Counted from the first letter of the stretch, positions 1 to 9,198 are shown. The stretch is DNA of 58,786 nucleotides from an uncultured Eubacteriales bacterium (GCA_900549105.1 URND01000006.1:1-58786), one strand, 5' to 3'. Numbers and translations are program-made. The notes: generated by a model not told the origin, from the letters alone.

Positions 1-376
1 AACGCCCGGTAATAACGAATCCGCTGGTAAGAAGAAGTCTGTCAGAATAACACGTGCCGGTGTCTACCTCAAACCTGCATTAGTACAAGTTGCTCATGCA
101 GCCGTGAAATCTGATAAAACTCCTTACTACAAAACCAAATATGAACGAATTTCCAAACGCCGGGGCAAGAAAAGAGCCATTATAGCCATCGCCCGGATGG
201 TTCTCACTGCTGTTTACCAGATGTTGTCTACTGGTGAAACGTGGAATCCGACCGATTTATACAAGATTGATATGCCTGAACCTCTGAAAGAAAAGCAGAA
301 GGAAAAGGCTATCAAACAAGCTAAGAAACTGCTCATCCGCGAAGGAATCCTTTCCGAAGAACAATTAGCTTCTTAA
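1..376 (+). CDS. IS110-family transposase, C-terminal part
   Basis: The reading frame is open from the window edge (first full codon at base 2) to a TAA at 374-376, giving about 124 residues. It begins TPGNNESAGKKKSVRI and continues with VYLKPALVQVAHAAVKS, which matches the Transposase_20 region of IS110-family enzymes. That domain carries the catalytic serine of this DEDD/serine transposase family. The N-terminal RuvC-like DEDD domain would lie outside the window. The charged tail (KEKQKEKAIKQAKKLL) is common in clostridial members. IS110 elements have no conspicuous terminal inverted repeats, so the right end cannot be placed precisely; it should lie between 376 and 457. The element sits at the distal end of the EPS locus and may mark its boundary or a disruption of it. 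Confidence 0.88.
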   Translation, partial: TPGNNESAGKKKSVRITRAGVYLKPALVQVAHAAVKSDKTPYYKTKYERISKRRGKKRAIIAIARMVLTAVYQMLSTGETWNPTDLYKIDMPEPLKEKQKEKAIKQAKKLLIREGILSEEQLAS

Positions 377-456
377 TACTTAAATTCAACATTTTTGGTG
401 CTACCATAAGACAGCTTGTTAAAGTGCGCCATTTATTGGCTGTCCTCTACTTTCTT

Positions 457-1587
457 TCACAGTATAATCCTCTTTATAAAATGCTTGATTTTTGTTACAT
501 ATTGCCAGACAAAGTTTTCCTTTATGGCCATCTCTATCTCCTGACTTACGGAGGTACAATTGTAATTTTCAATAAAAGCCTCTCTTTTTTTATGACATTC
601 CGCAGACTCAAAATAAGAGGCATTATATTTTGCAGCATCGTCCATTTCAATCTCAATTATATCAAACTTTCCCTGCATGCGAGTTAGCAATTCTTCCCCA
701 ATAGAAGAATGGGTCAAAACCCAAGAACCATTGTTTCTTCCCACAAATGACTTGTTAATTTTTTCTGCATTCCATAAATCTCCGAGTGTTATATCAGCAA
801 CACGATTTTCTCCCTTAAAGGCACATGCATAGCAACTTTGCCTCAAATATAAATTTTGAATAAAGCCTTGCAAATATGCATTATCCACCACTTTTTCATA
901 GAATTCTGTATTTTCATACTTTATACAAAGCCCATAACATTCTTCATTTCTTTTGTCTCTAAAGGATACTGCTACTGGCTTTTTCCCATTAGAAACTTCT
1001 TTAACATAGTCCCGCCATACTCTTGGACTTGGTACTCCATGACATACAACATCAACTAATATTAAATTTGAGGTTGTTTCTACAAACCTGCGCACTGCAG
1101 CAACTTGGCACGGAGTTCCGGAAAATAACACTTTTTTTGATTTGAGGTCCTCTGATATGAGCAAATACATTTCTTTCTCAATAACACTCTGAACATACTT
1201 AGAATTACAAATCTTGTCAATTTCTTCTGGATTACTAATTCTTATATGTTTTACCTGATATGGGGAGGTCATAGCCGCTCCATATACAACTCCCCCATCC
1301 ATGAGAATTTGATTTGAAAGTTCTCCGAACAATCCACTTGATGAGCAAATGACCTGCTGCACATTTTTTACGTTGAATACTGCATAACTTTTGGTATGCT
1401 CCAACCGTATTCTATCCTTTATTGGACATATTTTTTCACACTTACGACAGTGAATACATTTCTCACCATTAATTATAGGATATCTAAATCCCATCTCGTT
1501 CTCCTGTATTTCAATACAATTTCGAGGACAGACAGCGGTACAAGCCATACAACCTGTACATTCCTCCTGTTCGTTTAAAAATTCCAT
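457..1587 (-). CDS. FrhB/FdhB-like Fe-S protein (coenzyme F420 hydrogenase beta-subunit family)
   Basis: This protein of about 376 aa opens with two 4Fe-4S ferredoxin motifs (ECTGCMACTAVCP and KCIHCRKCEKICP). The FrhB_FdhB N- and C-terminal domains follow, with SGTPCQVAA and VDVVCHGVPSP. Family members are flavin/Fe-S oxidoreductases. In bacterial polysaccharide clusters they often sit beside pyruvyl transferases, and their role there is not established. I chose the ATG at 1587 because it directly follows the upstream stop and has AGGGAAAG about 10 nt ahead; an ATG at 1608 would overlap the previous gene. It is the last recognisable EPS gene before the IS110 fragment. Use of F420 itself is unlikely in this kind of organism. 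Confidence 0.85.
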   Translation of the reverse strand: MEFLNEQEECTGCMACTAVCPRNCIEIQENEMGFRYPIINGEKCIHCRKCEKICPIKDRIRLEHTKSYAVFNVKNVQQVICSSSGLFGELSNQILMDGGVVYGAAMTSPYQVKHIRISNPEEIDKICNSKYVQSVIEKEMYLLISEDLKSKKVLFSGTPCQVAAVRRFVETTSNLILVDVVCHGVPSPRVWRDYVKEVSNGKKPVAVSFRDKRNEECYGLCIKYENTEFYEKVVDNAYLQGFIQNLYLRQSCYACAFKGENRVADITLGDLWNAEKINKSFVGRNNGSWVLTHSSIGEELLTRMQGKFDIIEIEMDDAAKYNASYFESAECHKKREAFIENYNCTSVSQEIEMAIKENFVWQYVTKIKHFIKRIIL

Positions 1588-1588
1588 A

Positions 1589-2734
1589 TCACAACACTTT
1601 CCCTGCATTTATAGCTTTTTTACAGTATTCTGGAATAATATTCTCTAAATGATGCCTAATTTTGTTTCTATTATTATATATCCATATAAATGCTTCTTTT
1701 AATTGCATATCATCAGTAAGGGACTGCACGGAAATAGTATAATGCTCACTGGTTCCAAATATGTCTCTTGCTATGCCTCGGGCCTTTACTGAATAACCAA
1801 GAACCAATGTAGGTACACATGTAGAATAAGCAGCAATTGTTGAATGAGTTCTCGCACCAACGAATACTTCACATTTGGAAATAATACCCTTAAGTCTCTT
1901 TGCATTATCATCATTAACAAGATGGACTCTTGAATCGTTCCTAAATCTTTGATATAATTTTGTTAAGATGAGTCTATCGTCTGAATTAGACCACACTACA
2001 TGAGGTATTAATAAAATATCGTCATTGGTATATTTTAAAATATACTCAATTAGATTAACATAGTTCTTTTGAACTATATTTTTTTCTGATTCACTTGCAA
2101 CAACAACCGGACTTGCATTTATACCTATGCATTTCTTAGGTAAAATCCGATCTTCTTTTTCAAGTAAAAAGGCCGGATCAGCACAAAGTAAAATTCTATC
2201 TTTATTAACTCCTACTTCAAGCAAGTTATTATAAGTAATACTCTCACGACACACGATATAATCATACCGTAATAAATCCTTCAAAATCGTACCCTGCATA
2301 TTTTTTTTGTCAATTGAGCATCCCCATAAAATAGTCTTACACCTCATCTTAATTGCAGCATTATGTACTCCGATAACATCATACGGAATTACATTTTTAT
2401 ATGAATAGTTATCACCACCTATAGATAAACAAATATCATCCGGTTGCAGTATTTTAGTAACCGGAGCAATAAGCCTTTTTCTAAAAACACCTGATTTCAG
2501 AACTTCTCTAGCGAATTTATCAATATATCTAATAGGATTGTATGATTTGAAATGCAGATATTCCACATATTCAACAAAATCTATACCGTATTTTTTATCT
2601 TCCTGAATTGCATGAGAAGCAACAATTATTTCTGCATTCGGATTTTTTTCTTTAATTATTTTCACAGTGCTACGTACAAGTGCTTCACAACCGTGATTTC
2701 CACTTCCTCCATGAGCGAACAAAATATATCTCAT
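1589..2734 (-). CDS. Polysaccharide pyruvyl transferase family protein
   Basis: The 381-residue protein has the family start LFAHGGSGNHGCEAL, a central LSIGGDNYSYKN, and a C-terminal VGARTHSTIAAYS with the conserved Arg and His region of PF04230 (the CsaB/WcaK/ExoV group). Members add ketal pyruvate to sugars or catalyse related transfers at the cytoplasmic face. The start codon overlaps the stop of the upstream glycosyltransferase (ATGA, 2731-2734), so the two are translationally coupled. Together with the following FrhB-like gene it forms a pair seen in many bacterial capsule clusters. The acceptor sugar cannot be told from sequence. Confidence 0.87.
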   Translation of the reverse strand: MRYILFAHGGSGNHGCEALVRSTVKIIKEKNPNAEIIVASHAIQEDKKYGIDFVEYVEYLHFKSYNPIRYIDKFAREVLKSGVFRKRLIAPVTKILQPDDICLSIGGDNYSYKNVIPYDVIGVHNAAIKMRCKTILWGCSIDKKNMQGTILKDLLRYDYIVCRESITYNNLLEVGVNKDRILLCADPAFLLEKEDRILPKKCIGINASPVVVASESEKNIVQKNYVNLIEYILKYTNDDILLIPHVVWSNSDDRLILTKLYQRFRNDSRVHLVNDDNAKRLKGIISKCEVFVGARTHSTIAAYSTCVPTLVLGYSVKARGIARDIFGTSEHYTISVQSLTDDMQLKEAFIWIYNNRNKIRHHLENIIPEYCKKAINAGKVL

Positions 2735-3882
2735 TTCAAATTCCCCATTTCAAATATTTGACGATAACCTGTATTTTTTATCTTTTCATTACTATTCTCA
2801 ATTGCATACGCAAGACATCGATCTGCAACCTCTTGGATTTCTGTTTGGCTCATTAAAGCGTAATTGTCAATTACCCTTACATACTCATCAATTTCATCGA
2901 CTTTAAAAACATATCCTGTTCCCTTAGCTGTCAAATCTTGCCACGGTGTTTGATTACTTAAAACACAAGCACATCCTGCTGACAAAGCCTCTTGAATTAC
3001 ATGTCCATAGTTTTCCCCTAGTGTTGGGAAAAGAAATACGTGTTGAGGCTTTAATATTTCAACCACTTGTTCTGCATCCACATCTCCTTTGTAAATCCAT
3101 TTTACATTTGCAGGAAGCATTTTTAACGCATCTTCACACTGCTTCCAATACTCTTTCACATGTATAGGCCCATAAATTGTAAATTCCACATTCTTCTTTA
3201 CATGTTTAAGTATCTCAATAGCTCCAATCAAATTTTTCTTTTGAGCAATTCTAGATATCCAAACTACTTTTACAGTTCCTTGATTTTTTATTTTTCTTAT
3301 ATGTGTTGAATCAACCATCCTCGGAAGATCTTCAGCAATAAAGAATTGCTTTCTGTCTCCCTTTACCTGCTGTAAAATTTCACCAATCTCCATTTCTGAA
3401 GTCGCTGACCAGTAAATATTTTTGAACATTCCCAAAAAGTTAAATACTGTTGTAAATAGTTTTTTCTTTTTATATTTAAGTCTAAACTCCATTGGAGAAA
3501 AAAGACCCATTGCAGCTACCACTACAGTTTTTTTAATTTGTCCCAAGCGATTTAATATCAAGGTATTGATGGCATAATCGTTAAAGCATCCACACACATA
3601 AACTAAATCTACATCATTTGCTAATGCTTTGATTGTCCGAAACGTGAACCCCCTTGGAGGAACATAATAAACCAATGCCTTTCTAACCTGATTCCATGCA
3701 TTTACTTTGATATTTGCATATGGGGTCCTATCTCCATGGTCCCGATCACATGTCAAAATGCGAAAATCATATTCATCTCCCAAATAATCTGTAAGATTAA
3801 TGATTGAGCGAACCGGCCCCCCATCTTTATAGCCAGGGAGATAACGTCCCATTATTATCAAAATTCTTTTTTTCTCCCCCAT
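2731..3882 (-). CDS. Glycosyltransferase family 4 (GT-B fold)
   Basis: The 383-aa protein starts with a Rossmann strand and a GGPVRSI glycine-rich loop (residues about 21-27). Its C-terminal half holds VVWISRIAQKKN and the donor-binding signature FPTLGENYGHVIQEALSAGC, whose E-x7-E pattern is typical of retaining GT4 enzymes. It should transfer a nucleotide-activated sugar to the undecaprenyl-linked repeat unit in the cytoplasm. A clear Shine-Dalgarno (AGGAG, 7 nt before the ATG) supports the start. It lies 13 nt downstream of a GT2 gene and overlaps the pyruvyl transferase by 4 nt. The specific sugar and linkage are unknown. Confidence 0.9.
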   Translation of the reverse strand: MGEKKRILIIMGRYLPGYKDGGPVRSIINLTDYLGDEYDFRILTCDRDHGDRTPYANIKVNAWNQVRKALVYYVPPRGFTFRTIKALANDVDLVYVCGCFNDYAINTLILNRLGQIKKTVVVAAMGLFSPMEFRLKYKKKKLFTTVFNFLGMFKNIYWSATSEMEIGEILQQVKGDRKQFFIAEDLPRMVDSTHIRKIKNQGTVKVVWISRIAQKKNLIGAIEILKHVKKNVEFTIYGPIHVKEYWKQCEDALKMLPANVKWIYKGDVDAEQVVEILKPQHVFLFPTLGENYGHVIQEALSAGCACVLSNQTPWQDLTAKGTGYVFKVDEIDEYVRVIDNYALMSQTEIQEVADRCLAYAIENSNEKIKNTGYRQIFEMGNLK

Positions 3883-3895
3883 GCTTCTTCTCCTT

Positions 3896-4774
3896 TTATG
3901 CCTTTAAATCTCCTTGTTCTTTCATTTTTACTCCAAACTTTTCACACTCATACAACTTTGCGTCCACTAAATACCGATACCAATATGCCTGCAAAAACGT
4001 ATAAATCTTTCCTTCAACTCCATCCAAAAAACCAAATCGTATGTAATATCTGTAAAAAAAATATAAGTGTGCCCTTAAAAATTTCGGTAAGCTATAGTAA
4101 CCATAATTTTTGATAAGTCGTTTTGCCTTAGCCTGAAAAGATGATGTTGCTTCACCAACGGATTCTTCTCTATTTGCTGCATCTGTCTTTATTTGCTGAT
4201 CCAGTACTTCTTTATTGCTATACCAATTATGTTTATTAATCCACCATTCTAGTGACTTATTATTATTGTCACTAAAATCATACTGAAAAGTAACCACCTC
4301 TCCATCTGTGACAATAAGGTGTTCATCCATCATTTTCAGCTCCGACATTCCATGTCCCACACGGAATATACGAAGTAAAAATTCTGGATACTTACCACCA
4401 TGCTTTAACCAGCGTCCCATAAAGTAAACACGCCGTCTAAGAATAACGCCATTAATTATATTAGGAAGCCGATCCAGTTTCTCATTTATTTCTTCTGCCA
4501 ATTCAAATGTAAGCTCCTCATCAGCATCCATCTTCATAACCCACTGAGTAGTAAGATTAATATTCTTAATTGCCCAGTTGAACTGAGCGGCATGATTTTC
4601 AAAATGATGCTCATATACTTCTGCACCAAGTGATTTTGCCAATTCTACTGTATTGTCTGTACTATAACTATCAACAATAACCACGCGTTGCGCCACATCT
4701 CGAAATGATTCAATGCACTTTTTTAAATTCAATCCTTCATTTTTTGTAAGTATCACTATAGTTAAATCAACCAT
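3896..4774 (-). CDS. Glycosyltransferase family 2
   Basis: This 292-aa GT-A enzyme has TIVILTKNEGLNL at its N-terminus, DSYSTDNTVELAKSLGAEV, and the metal-binding MKMDADEE (DxD motif) near residue 84. The architecture resembles WaaE/KdtX-like GT2 proteins, which add a sugar to a growing glycan. No strong transmembrane anchor is visible, so it is probably a peripheral cytoplasmic-face enzyme. It lies directly downstream of a decayed acyltransferase segment and 13 nt upstream of the GT4 gene. The sugar specificity is not predictable. Confidence 0.9.
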   Translation of the reverse strand: MVDLTIVILTKNEGLNLKKCIESFRDVAQRVVIVDSYSTDNTVELAKSLGAEVYEHHFENHAAQFNWAIKNINLTTQWVMKMDADEELTFELAEEINEKLDRLPNIINGVILRRRVYFMGRWLKHGGKYPEFLLRIFRVGHGMSELKMMDEHLIVTDGEVVTFQYDFSDNNNKSLEWWINKHNWYSNKEVLDQQIKTDAANREESVGEATSSFQAKAKRLIKNYGYYSLPKFLRAHLYFFYRYYIRFGFLDGVEGKIYTFLQAYWYRYLVDAKLYECEKFGVKMKEQGDLKA

Positions 4775-4809
4775 TCTTTAAGCCCTCTTTTTATTATCCA
4801 ATGGATTTC

Positions 4810-5213
4810 CTACACTAAAACAACTGTCAAAACTGTAAATATCAATATACTACATATGTTTTCCACAAGCAATGTCAGCATAAACGCATAAAATATATAA
4901 TACTCATATAAAATGCTTCCAATCCATTTCAAGAATCTATTTTGTGGCAACACAGTTAAACCGTTATAACCGCTATTACTACAACTGCTAGCAAAAAACA
5001 ATACAACAAAAATAATACATAAAAAAATACATATAACATTACTTTTATGACATCGATCCGTATTATTCTCTTAAATATTATGCTTATTATATTTCCCATC
5101 AAAGTGAGTTTCTTGCTATTGATAGACTTTTCTATTTCTTCTTTAATCTTTGCAGTAAACGAACCTAAAGAAAAGCAGCATTTGTCTTGCTCCCCCCAAA
5201 AATATACCGCCAT
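4810..5213 (-). pseudogene. Decayed acyltransferase-3 family membrane protein (C-terminal remnant)
   Basis: Two overlapping minus-strand frames (5213-4956 and 5001-4810) together read like the C-terminal half of an acyltransferase family 3 (OafA/NodX-type) protein. The upstream frame gives FSLGSFTAKIKEEIEK plus a hydrophobic stretch and then stops. The second frame gives LPQNRFLKWIGSILYEYYIFY, close to the family's LxWLGxISYxIYLxH segment. A frameshift separates the pieces, and the expected upstream transmembrane helices are broken by stops. The ancestral gene probably O-acetylated the polysaccharide. The identification rests on short motifs, so another polytopic EPS protein remains possible. 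Confidence 0.5.
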
Positions 5214-5589
5214 TGACAGTCATTATCCTTTCATAGCCCCCAAAAACCAAACAGCTGAATTCATAGAAACAATTCCTGTTTATTCGAAAAACCGCATCAT
5301 TCAAAACACTCTTCTTTTAGACCCTTCTTTTCCATTTTTCTTATAACTTCATCCAAGTCCATAATCCAAACAAATTAGAAACAGTACAACGCTAATTCCA
5401 ACAATGAATTATATATTACCTACACTTAGCCTTAGCCACATGAGCCCACACATCGTTAAAAATAGAAAAGCCTTTTAGTATCCCAATAAATTCTTACTTA
5501 TAAAATTCATATCTGTATTTTGCTTTCTCTAACTAAGTAATTTAAGGTCATGCTCTCGGTTAATACTTCAAAGCATTTCCTTTCCATCT
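5214..5589 (-). other. AT-rich degenerate stretch inside the EPS locus
   Basis: No intact gene is visible here in either direction. Short hydrophobic runs on the minus strand, for example FIVGISVVLFLICLDYGL around 5370-5415, are broken by several stops. They probably continue the decayed membrane-protein gene at 4810-5213. I see no promoter, terminator or insertion-sequence end. Confidence 0.4.
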
Positions 5590-6885
5590 TCATAATACTT
5601 TTATAGCATCTATATACTTCTGAATACTGACATCCTTTGTCAAATTCTTCTCCAGATACTTTCTTCCATTTACACCCATTTCTTTTACTTCATCAGTTTC
5701 GGCATTTTCTATATACCAACGGATGATATCTGTAACCTTAACATAATCACCCGGATCGCAACACTTACCGCAGTTGCACTCCTCAATAATGCTACGAATC
5801 TCTGTTCCTTCCTCTAAAACGCCAATGATAGGCTTACCTACTCCCATAATCCCATAGGCTTTAGAAGGACAAGAAACCCCTTTGATGCCCTTTGCATTTA
5901 CGCACCAGTGGACATCACCAGCATTCAGGCTATAAATAAGATTTTCTTTATCCTGATAAGGAATAAAAATTATATTCTCAAAATGATGCTTCCTTGCATA
6001 TAGCACCAACTTATCCAACACTGACCCGCCACCGACAAATGCAAACACTACCTCTCTTCCACCAGTCGTCTTTGGGCCTTCTTCATACACACCTTTCAAC
6101 GTATAGCCCTTACGGAACTGCTTCAAAACTTCAATCAGTTTTTCTAAATCATAATACAAACCAATGTTACCAGAGTACATGATGACAAGCTTGTTATCCA
6201 TCCCATACTGCTTCTTAAAAGCTATTACCCTCTCATCATCTTCTGGAAGCGGATAGACTTTTTTCTCATCAATCCAGTTGTTAATCATCGTATACTTTGG
6301 TACATTGTGATTGTGGAATCTTTTCCTAAGTGTTTCTACAAGATCTCGTCCCACTGTGATAACCAAATCAGAGTGCCTGCAACTGAACTTATCGCAAGAC
6401 ATCATCATTTTCAGAATCAACTTGTTTTTGCTGTAACTGACAGCCATAACCTGTTCCGGATTGAAATCCTGGATGCAATAAATCATCTTAGCATGCTTCA
6501 TCCGCTTACCCAGGACACCAAGTAGGCCGCCAAGAATTGGTGGCTGTGATATGGTAAACACATAATCCTGCTTCCCCATCTTCTTTGCCGCTCCAAGCGC
6601 ACCAAAGAAATAAGCCACGATATTTTTAATTCGGCTCATTTTATTCGCCTTAGTGAATTCCGGAACTCGGACTCGAATGATTTTCACACCGTTTAGTTTT
6701 TCAAAATAATACTTCTGTGTTTTATATTCTGAATCTACTGTTCCTCCGTAACTTGGAACCACACAAATAACCGTCACATCAAACTCATTCAACATCCCCT
6801 CTGCCTGATCTTTTAGAATCTGACCAGTGGATGCTGTATCAGGGACATAATAGTGAGCGAAAATCAATATCTTTTTCTTGCCCAT
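5590..6885 (-). CDS. Glycosyltransferase family 4 (WcaI/colanic-acid-like)
   Basis: The protein is about 431 aa and begins MGKKKILIFAHYYVPDTAST, a hallmark of WcaI/WbuB-type GT4 enzymes acting on undecaprenyl-linked acceptors. The C-terminal domain has MYSGNIGLYYDLEKLIE and CPSKAYGIMGVGKPIIG for nucleotide-sugar binding. The ATG at 6885 is chosen because it follows the acetyltransferase stop and has GGAGAG about 5 nt upstream; a longer frame to 6930 would overlap the upstream gene by 44 nt. Predicted role: cytoplasmic extension of the lipid-linked repeat unit. Donor unknown. Confidence 0.9.
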   Translation of the reverse strand: MGKKKILIFAHYYVPDTASTGQILKDQAEGMLNEFDVTVICVVPSYGGTVDSEYKTQKYYFEKLNGVKIIRVRVPEFTKANKMSRIKNIVAYFFGALGAAKKMGKQDYVFTISQPPILGGLLGVLGKRMKHAKMIYCIQDFNPEQVMAVSYSKNKLILKMMMSCDKFSCRHSDLVITVGRDLVETLRKRFHNHNVPKYTMINNWIDEKKVYPLPEDDERVIAFKKQYGMDNKLVIMYSGNIGLYYDLEKLIEVLKQFRKGYTLKGVYEEGPKTTGGREVVFAFVGGGSVLDKLVLYARKHHFENIIFIPYQDKENLIYSLNAGDVHWCVNAKGIKGVSCPSKAYGIMGVGKPIIGVLEEGTEIRSIIEECNCGKCCDPGDYVKVTDIIRWYIENAETDEVKEMGVNGRKYLEKNLTKDVSIQKYIDAIKVL

Positions 6886-6886
6886 A

Positions 6887-7465
6887 TCAACTCTCCAATT
6901 TTCGAATGACTCGCGCCGGATTTCCAGCAATCACTGAGTTCTGTTCAAATTCACCAGCAACAACTGCTCCAGCACCGACAACACAGCCATCCCCTAAAAC
7001 AGTCCCTTTCAAAATGATACTATTACAACCGATAAAGCAATTCCTTCCTATTTTAATTTCCTTTGAACGAACTAAATCCGAATCGCCGCCATGGACATCC
7101 ATTAGTAGTTTATTTCTCTGTTCCACTTCAATCGGATGGAAGTCATTATCAAGAATTTTGCAGTTACCGCCAATACATGTGTTATCTCCAATAGTAATTT
7201 TCTTCCGGGAATATATAGTAGCGCCTGAGATACCTACATTGTTCCCAATCACAATCTCGGCTTCAGGTGTTCTGGTTACAATTATGGTCCGAGAATAAAG
7301 TCCCACCAGATTTGATAAAAAAGAACTCTTGATGGTGCAGTTTTCTCCTATCGAAAGTTTTGCTCCACCTTTATTAAAGATAACCGGCATCCCCTTTAAT
7401 AGCAGATTCCTACCATATTTAACTTTTGTCACTTTCATTAAAAGCTTAAACCAGTTGCTATTCAT
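6887..7465 (-). CDS. Left-handed beta-helix acyltransferase (hexapeptide O-acetyltransferase)
   Basis: The 192-aa protein has hexapeptide repeats (IGNNVGISGATI, IGDNTCIGGNC, IGRNCFIGCNSIIL) and the C-terminal signature GAGAVVAGEFEQNSVIAGNPARVI typical of LbH acetyltransferases of the maltose/NodL/CysE-like group. A His-containing loop (DNDFHPIEVEQRN) matches the usual catalytic region. It probably acetylates a sugar of the EPS repeat with acetyl-CoA in the cytoplasm. It is coupled to the downstream GT4 by a 1-nt gap and is separated from the priming transferase by an intrinsic terminator. Confidence 0.9.
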   Translation of the reverse strand: MNSNWFKLLMKVTKVKYGRNLLLKGMPVIFNKGGAKLSIGENCTIKSSFLSNLVGLYSRTIIVTRTPEAEIVIGNNVGISGATIYSRKKITIGDNTCIGGNCKILDNDFHPIEVEQRNKLLMDVHGGDSDLVRSKEIKIGRNCFIGCNSIILKGTVLGDGCVVGAGAVVAGEFEQNSVIAGNPARVIRKLES

Positions 7466-7530
7466 CTCTTTGCTCCTCGTCTAACCTGCTTATATTTATC
7501 TTAATAAGCTCTATAAACCTTTTAATCTAT

Positions 7531-7575
7531 AAAAACGCTGTGAATACCAGATATCCATCTAAAATCTCCACAGCG
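7531..7575 (-). terminator. Intrinsic terminator after the priming transferase
   Basis: On the minus strand CGCTGTG and CACAGCG form a 7-bp GC-rich stem with a 26-nt loop that can fold further, followed directly by TTTTT. It lies between the priming glycosyltransferase and the modifying-gene block of what otherwise looks like one operon, so distal transcription probably needs read-through or antitermination. Confidence 0.7.
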
Positions 7576-7602
7576 AGTTACTTTCAATATTCTGGGCCCT
7601 AC

Positions 7603-9054
7603 CTACATCGATCCTTCCCGTTTAAAGACAACGCCCACTGTTTTAAAGAGGATTCTTATATCCAGGCCCATGCTCCACCCGGTAATATACTGGGTATCCA
7701 GCTTGACAACCTCTTCAAAATCTGTGATATTGCTCCGGCCGCTGACCTGCCACATCCCGGTAACCCCCGGTTTTGCGGCCAATCGGGCACGATGATGGAG
7801 ATTGTATTTTTCCCATTCATCCACTGTCGGAGGGCGAGTGCCCACCAGGCTCATATCGCCTAAAAGCACATTGATGAACTGTGGAAATTCATCCAGACTC
7901 CAGTCGCGAATAAAGTTTCCAATGCCTTTTTTGACTGTGCCATCCGGCAACTGACGGCTTCCGATAATCCGCGGGTCCCAGTCCAGTTTGAACATCATGC
8001 CGTCCTGCACCCGGTTCTCAGCCATCAATTCTTTTTTGCGTTCCTCTGCATCCATATACATGCTTCGGAATTTATACATTTTGAATTTCTTGCCGTTTTT
8101 GCCAACCCGAATCTGGGTGAAAAATATCGGGCCCGGGGACTTCATATAAATAATCGGTCCTATAATTATGCATAAGATGCCTGTAATCAGACAGCCAACC
8201 AAGCCGCCCAGGATATCTAATGCCCGCTTCAAAAAAACCTGCCGAATACTGACATAGTTGATACTCGTTGTTAAAACCGTATAGTTTCCCAACCGTTCGA
8301 CAAACTGTTTTTGACCTGTAAGATTGGATGTTTTTGCGAGCTTCATATGTACAACAACACCCATTTGAGTAAACTGTTTAATCAGCATCTCGGGGTACGG
8401 CTCTGATTTCGGAAGGTTTATAAAAACTTCATCTACCCATTCCCGGCAGACATAATCAATCACACTTTCCCTATTCGCCACAACCGGCACATCATTGATA
8501 TCCTTACCTTTTAAATCTTTATCAACAATTGCGATACCGGTTAGCTGGAAACCTTCATAATTGCGATTTTTAAAATTTTTTATTACCTTATCAGCCATAT
8601 TCTCCGTAGTGATAATGATAAGTGAACGATTTCCGCCAATATCTCGCTTTTTACCAAGATATAATTTCCACAAAATGCGAATGACATAGGTTAGCACACT
8701 ATAGATAACGCCCCACATAATCATGGTTGTCCGGGAATATTCTTCGCCGCTTTGTATGATAAACACGTAAAATATAAGCAGCAATTCCACAAGACAGGCA
8801 TGTTTCACTGTCATGGCAAACTCTTTATAATAACCTCTCTTCAACACATTTTTTAAGGTTTCAAAAAAGAGGATTACTAAAATATCTATGCTTGTCATGA
8901 CAAACGCAATATTTCGATAAATTGGAACCGCATAAGGATTCCATACTCCATGTCGAATGGCATAGGCTACAACAAAGGCTATATGAAGACATATAATATC
9001 TAAAATAATAAAATCCAGATGTTTTATCCATCCCTGAGCGCTTTTCCTATACAT
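7603..9054 (-). CDS. Undecaprenyl-phosphate sugar phosphotransferase (EPS priming enzyme)
   Basis: This 483-aa polyprenyl glycosylphosphotransferase has an N-terminal multi-helix membrane region (about residues 15-130), a central CoA-binding-like Rossmann domain, and a C-terminal Bac_transf domain. The catalytic domain is marked by KMYKFRSMYMDAEERK, DEFPQFINVLLGDMSLVGTRP and KPGVTGMWQVSGRS. The enzyme moves a sugar-1-phosphate from UDP-sugar onto undecaprenyl phosphate, the committed step of repeat-unit synthesis. The length is normal for the WbaP/CpsE class. UDP-Gal, UDP-Glc or UDP-GlcNAc-type donors are all possible. Confidence 0.94.
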   Translation of the reverse strand: MYRKSAQGWIKHLDFIILDIICLHIAFVVAYAIRHGVWNPYAVPIYRNIAFVMTSIDILVILFFETLKNVLKRGYYKEFAMTVKHACLVELLLIFYVFIIQSGEEYSRTTMIMWGVIYSVLTYVIRILWKLYLGKKRDIGGNRSLIIITTENMADKVIKNFKNRNYEGFQLTGIAIVDKDLKGKDINDVPVVANRESVIDYVCREWVDEVFINLPKSEPYPEMLIKQFTQMGVVVHMKLAKTSNLTGQKQFVERLGNYTVLTTSINYVSIRQVFLKRALDILGGLVGCLITGILCIIIGPIIYMKSPGPIFFTQIRVGKNGKKFKMYKFRSMYMDAEERKKELMAENRVQDGMMFKLDWDPRIIGSRQLPDGTVKKGIGNFIRDWSLDEFPQFINVLLGDMSLVGTRPPTVDEWEKYNLHHRARLAAKPGVTGMWQVSGRSNITDFEEVVKLDTQYITGWSMGLDIRILFKTVGVVFKREGSM

Positions 9055-9087
9055 CTCTTATCCCCAATTTCGTGTTTCCGCGTATTA

Positions 9088-9198
9088 CTATCCCCATTCG
9101 GGCATCCTGTATATCAAATGCTCCGCATAGGCGCGCTTCGTCAAGCTCCGCGCGATAAGGTATAGCTTTCTAGTAAAAAGGACTATATAAGTTTCCAT
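9088..9198 (-). other. Possible leader peptide or structured RNA before the priming transferase
   Basis: The 172-nt gap between the SPKTG protein and the priming transferase carries a 36-codon frame starting at an ATG (9198), with AAGG about 9 nt upstream. It encodes a very basic peptide starting METYIVLFTRKLYLIARSL. The same DNA holds a GC-rich bulged hairpin (GCGC-GGA-GCTT-GACG-AAGC-GCGC on the minus strand, about 9130-9154), unlike its AT-rich surroundings. Either a leader peptide or an RNA element could explain it; coding is unproven. Confidence 0.3.
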
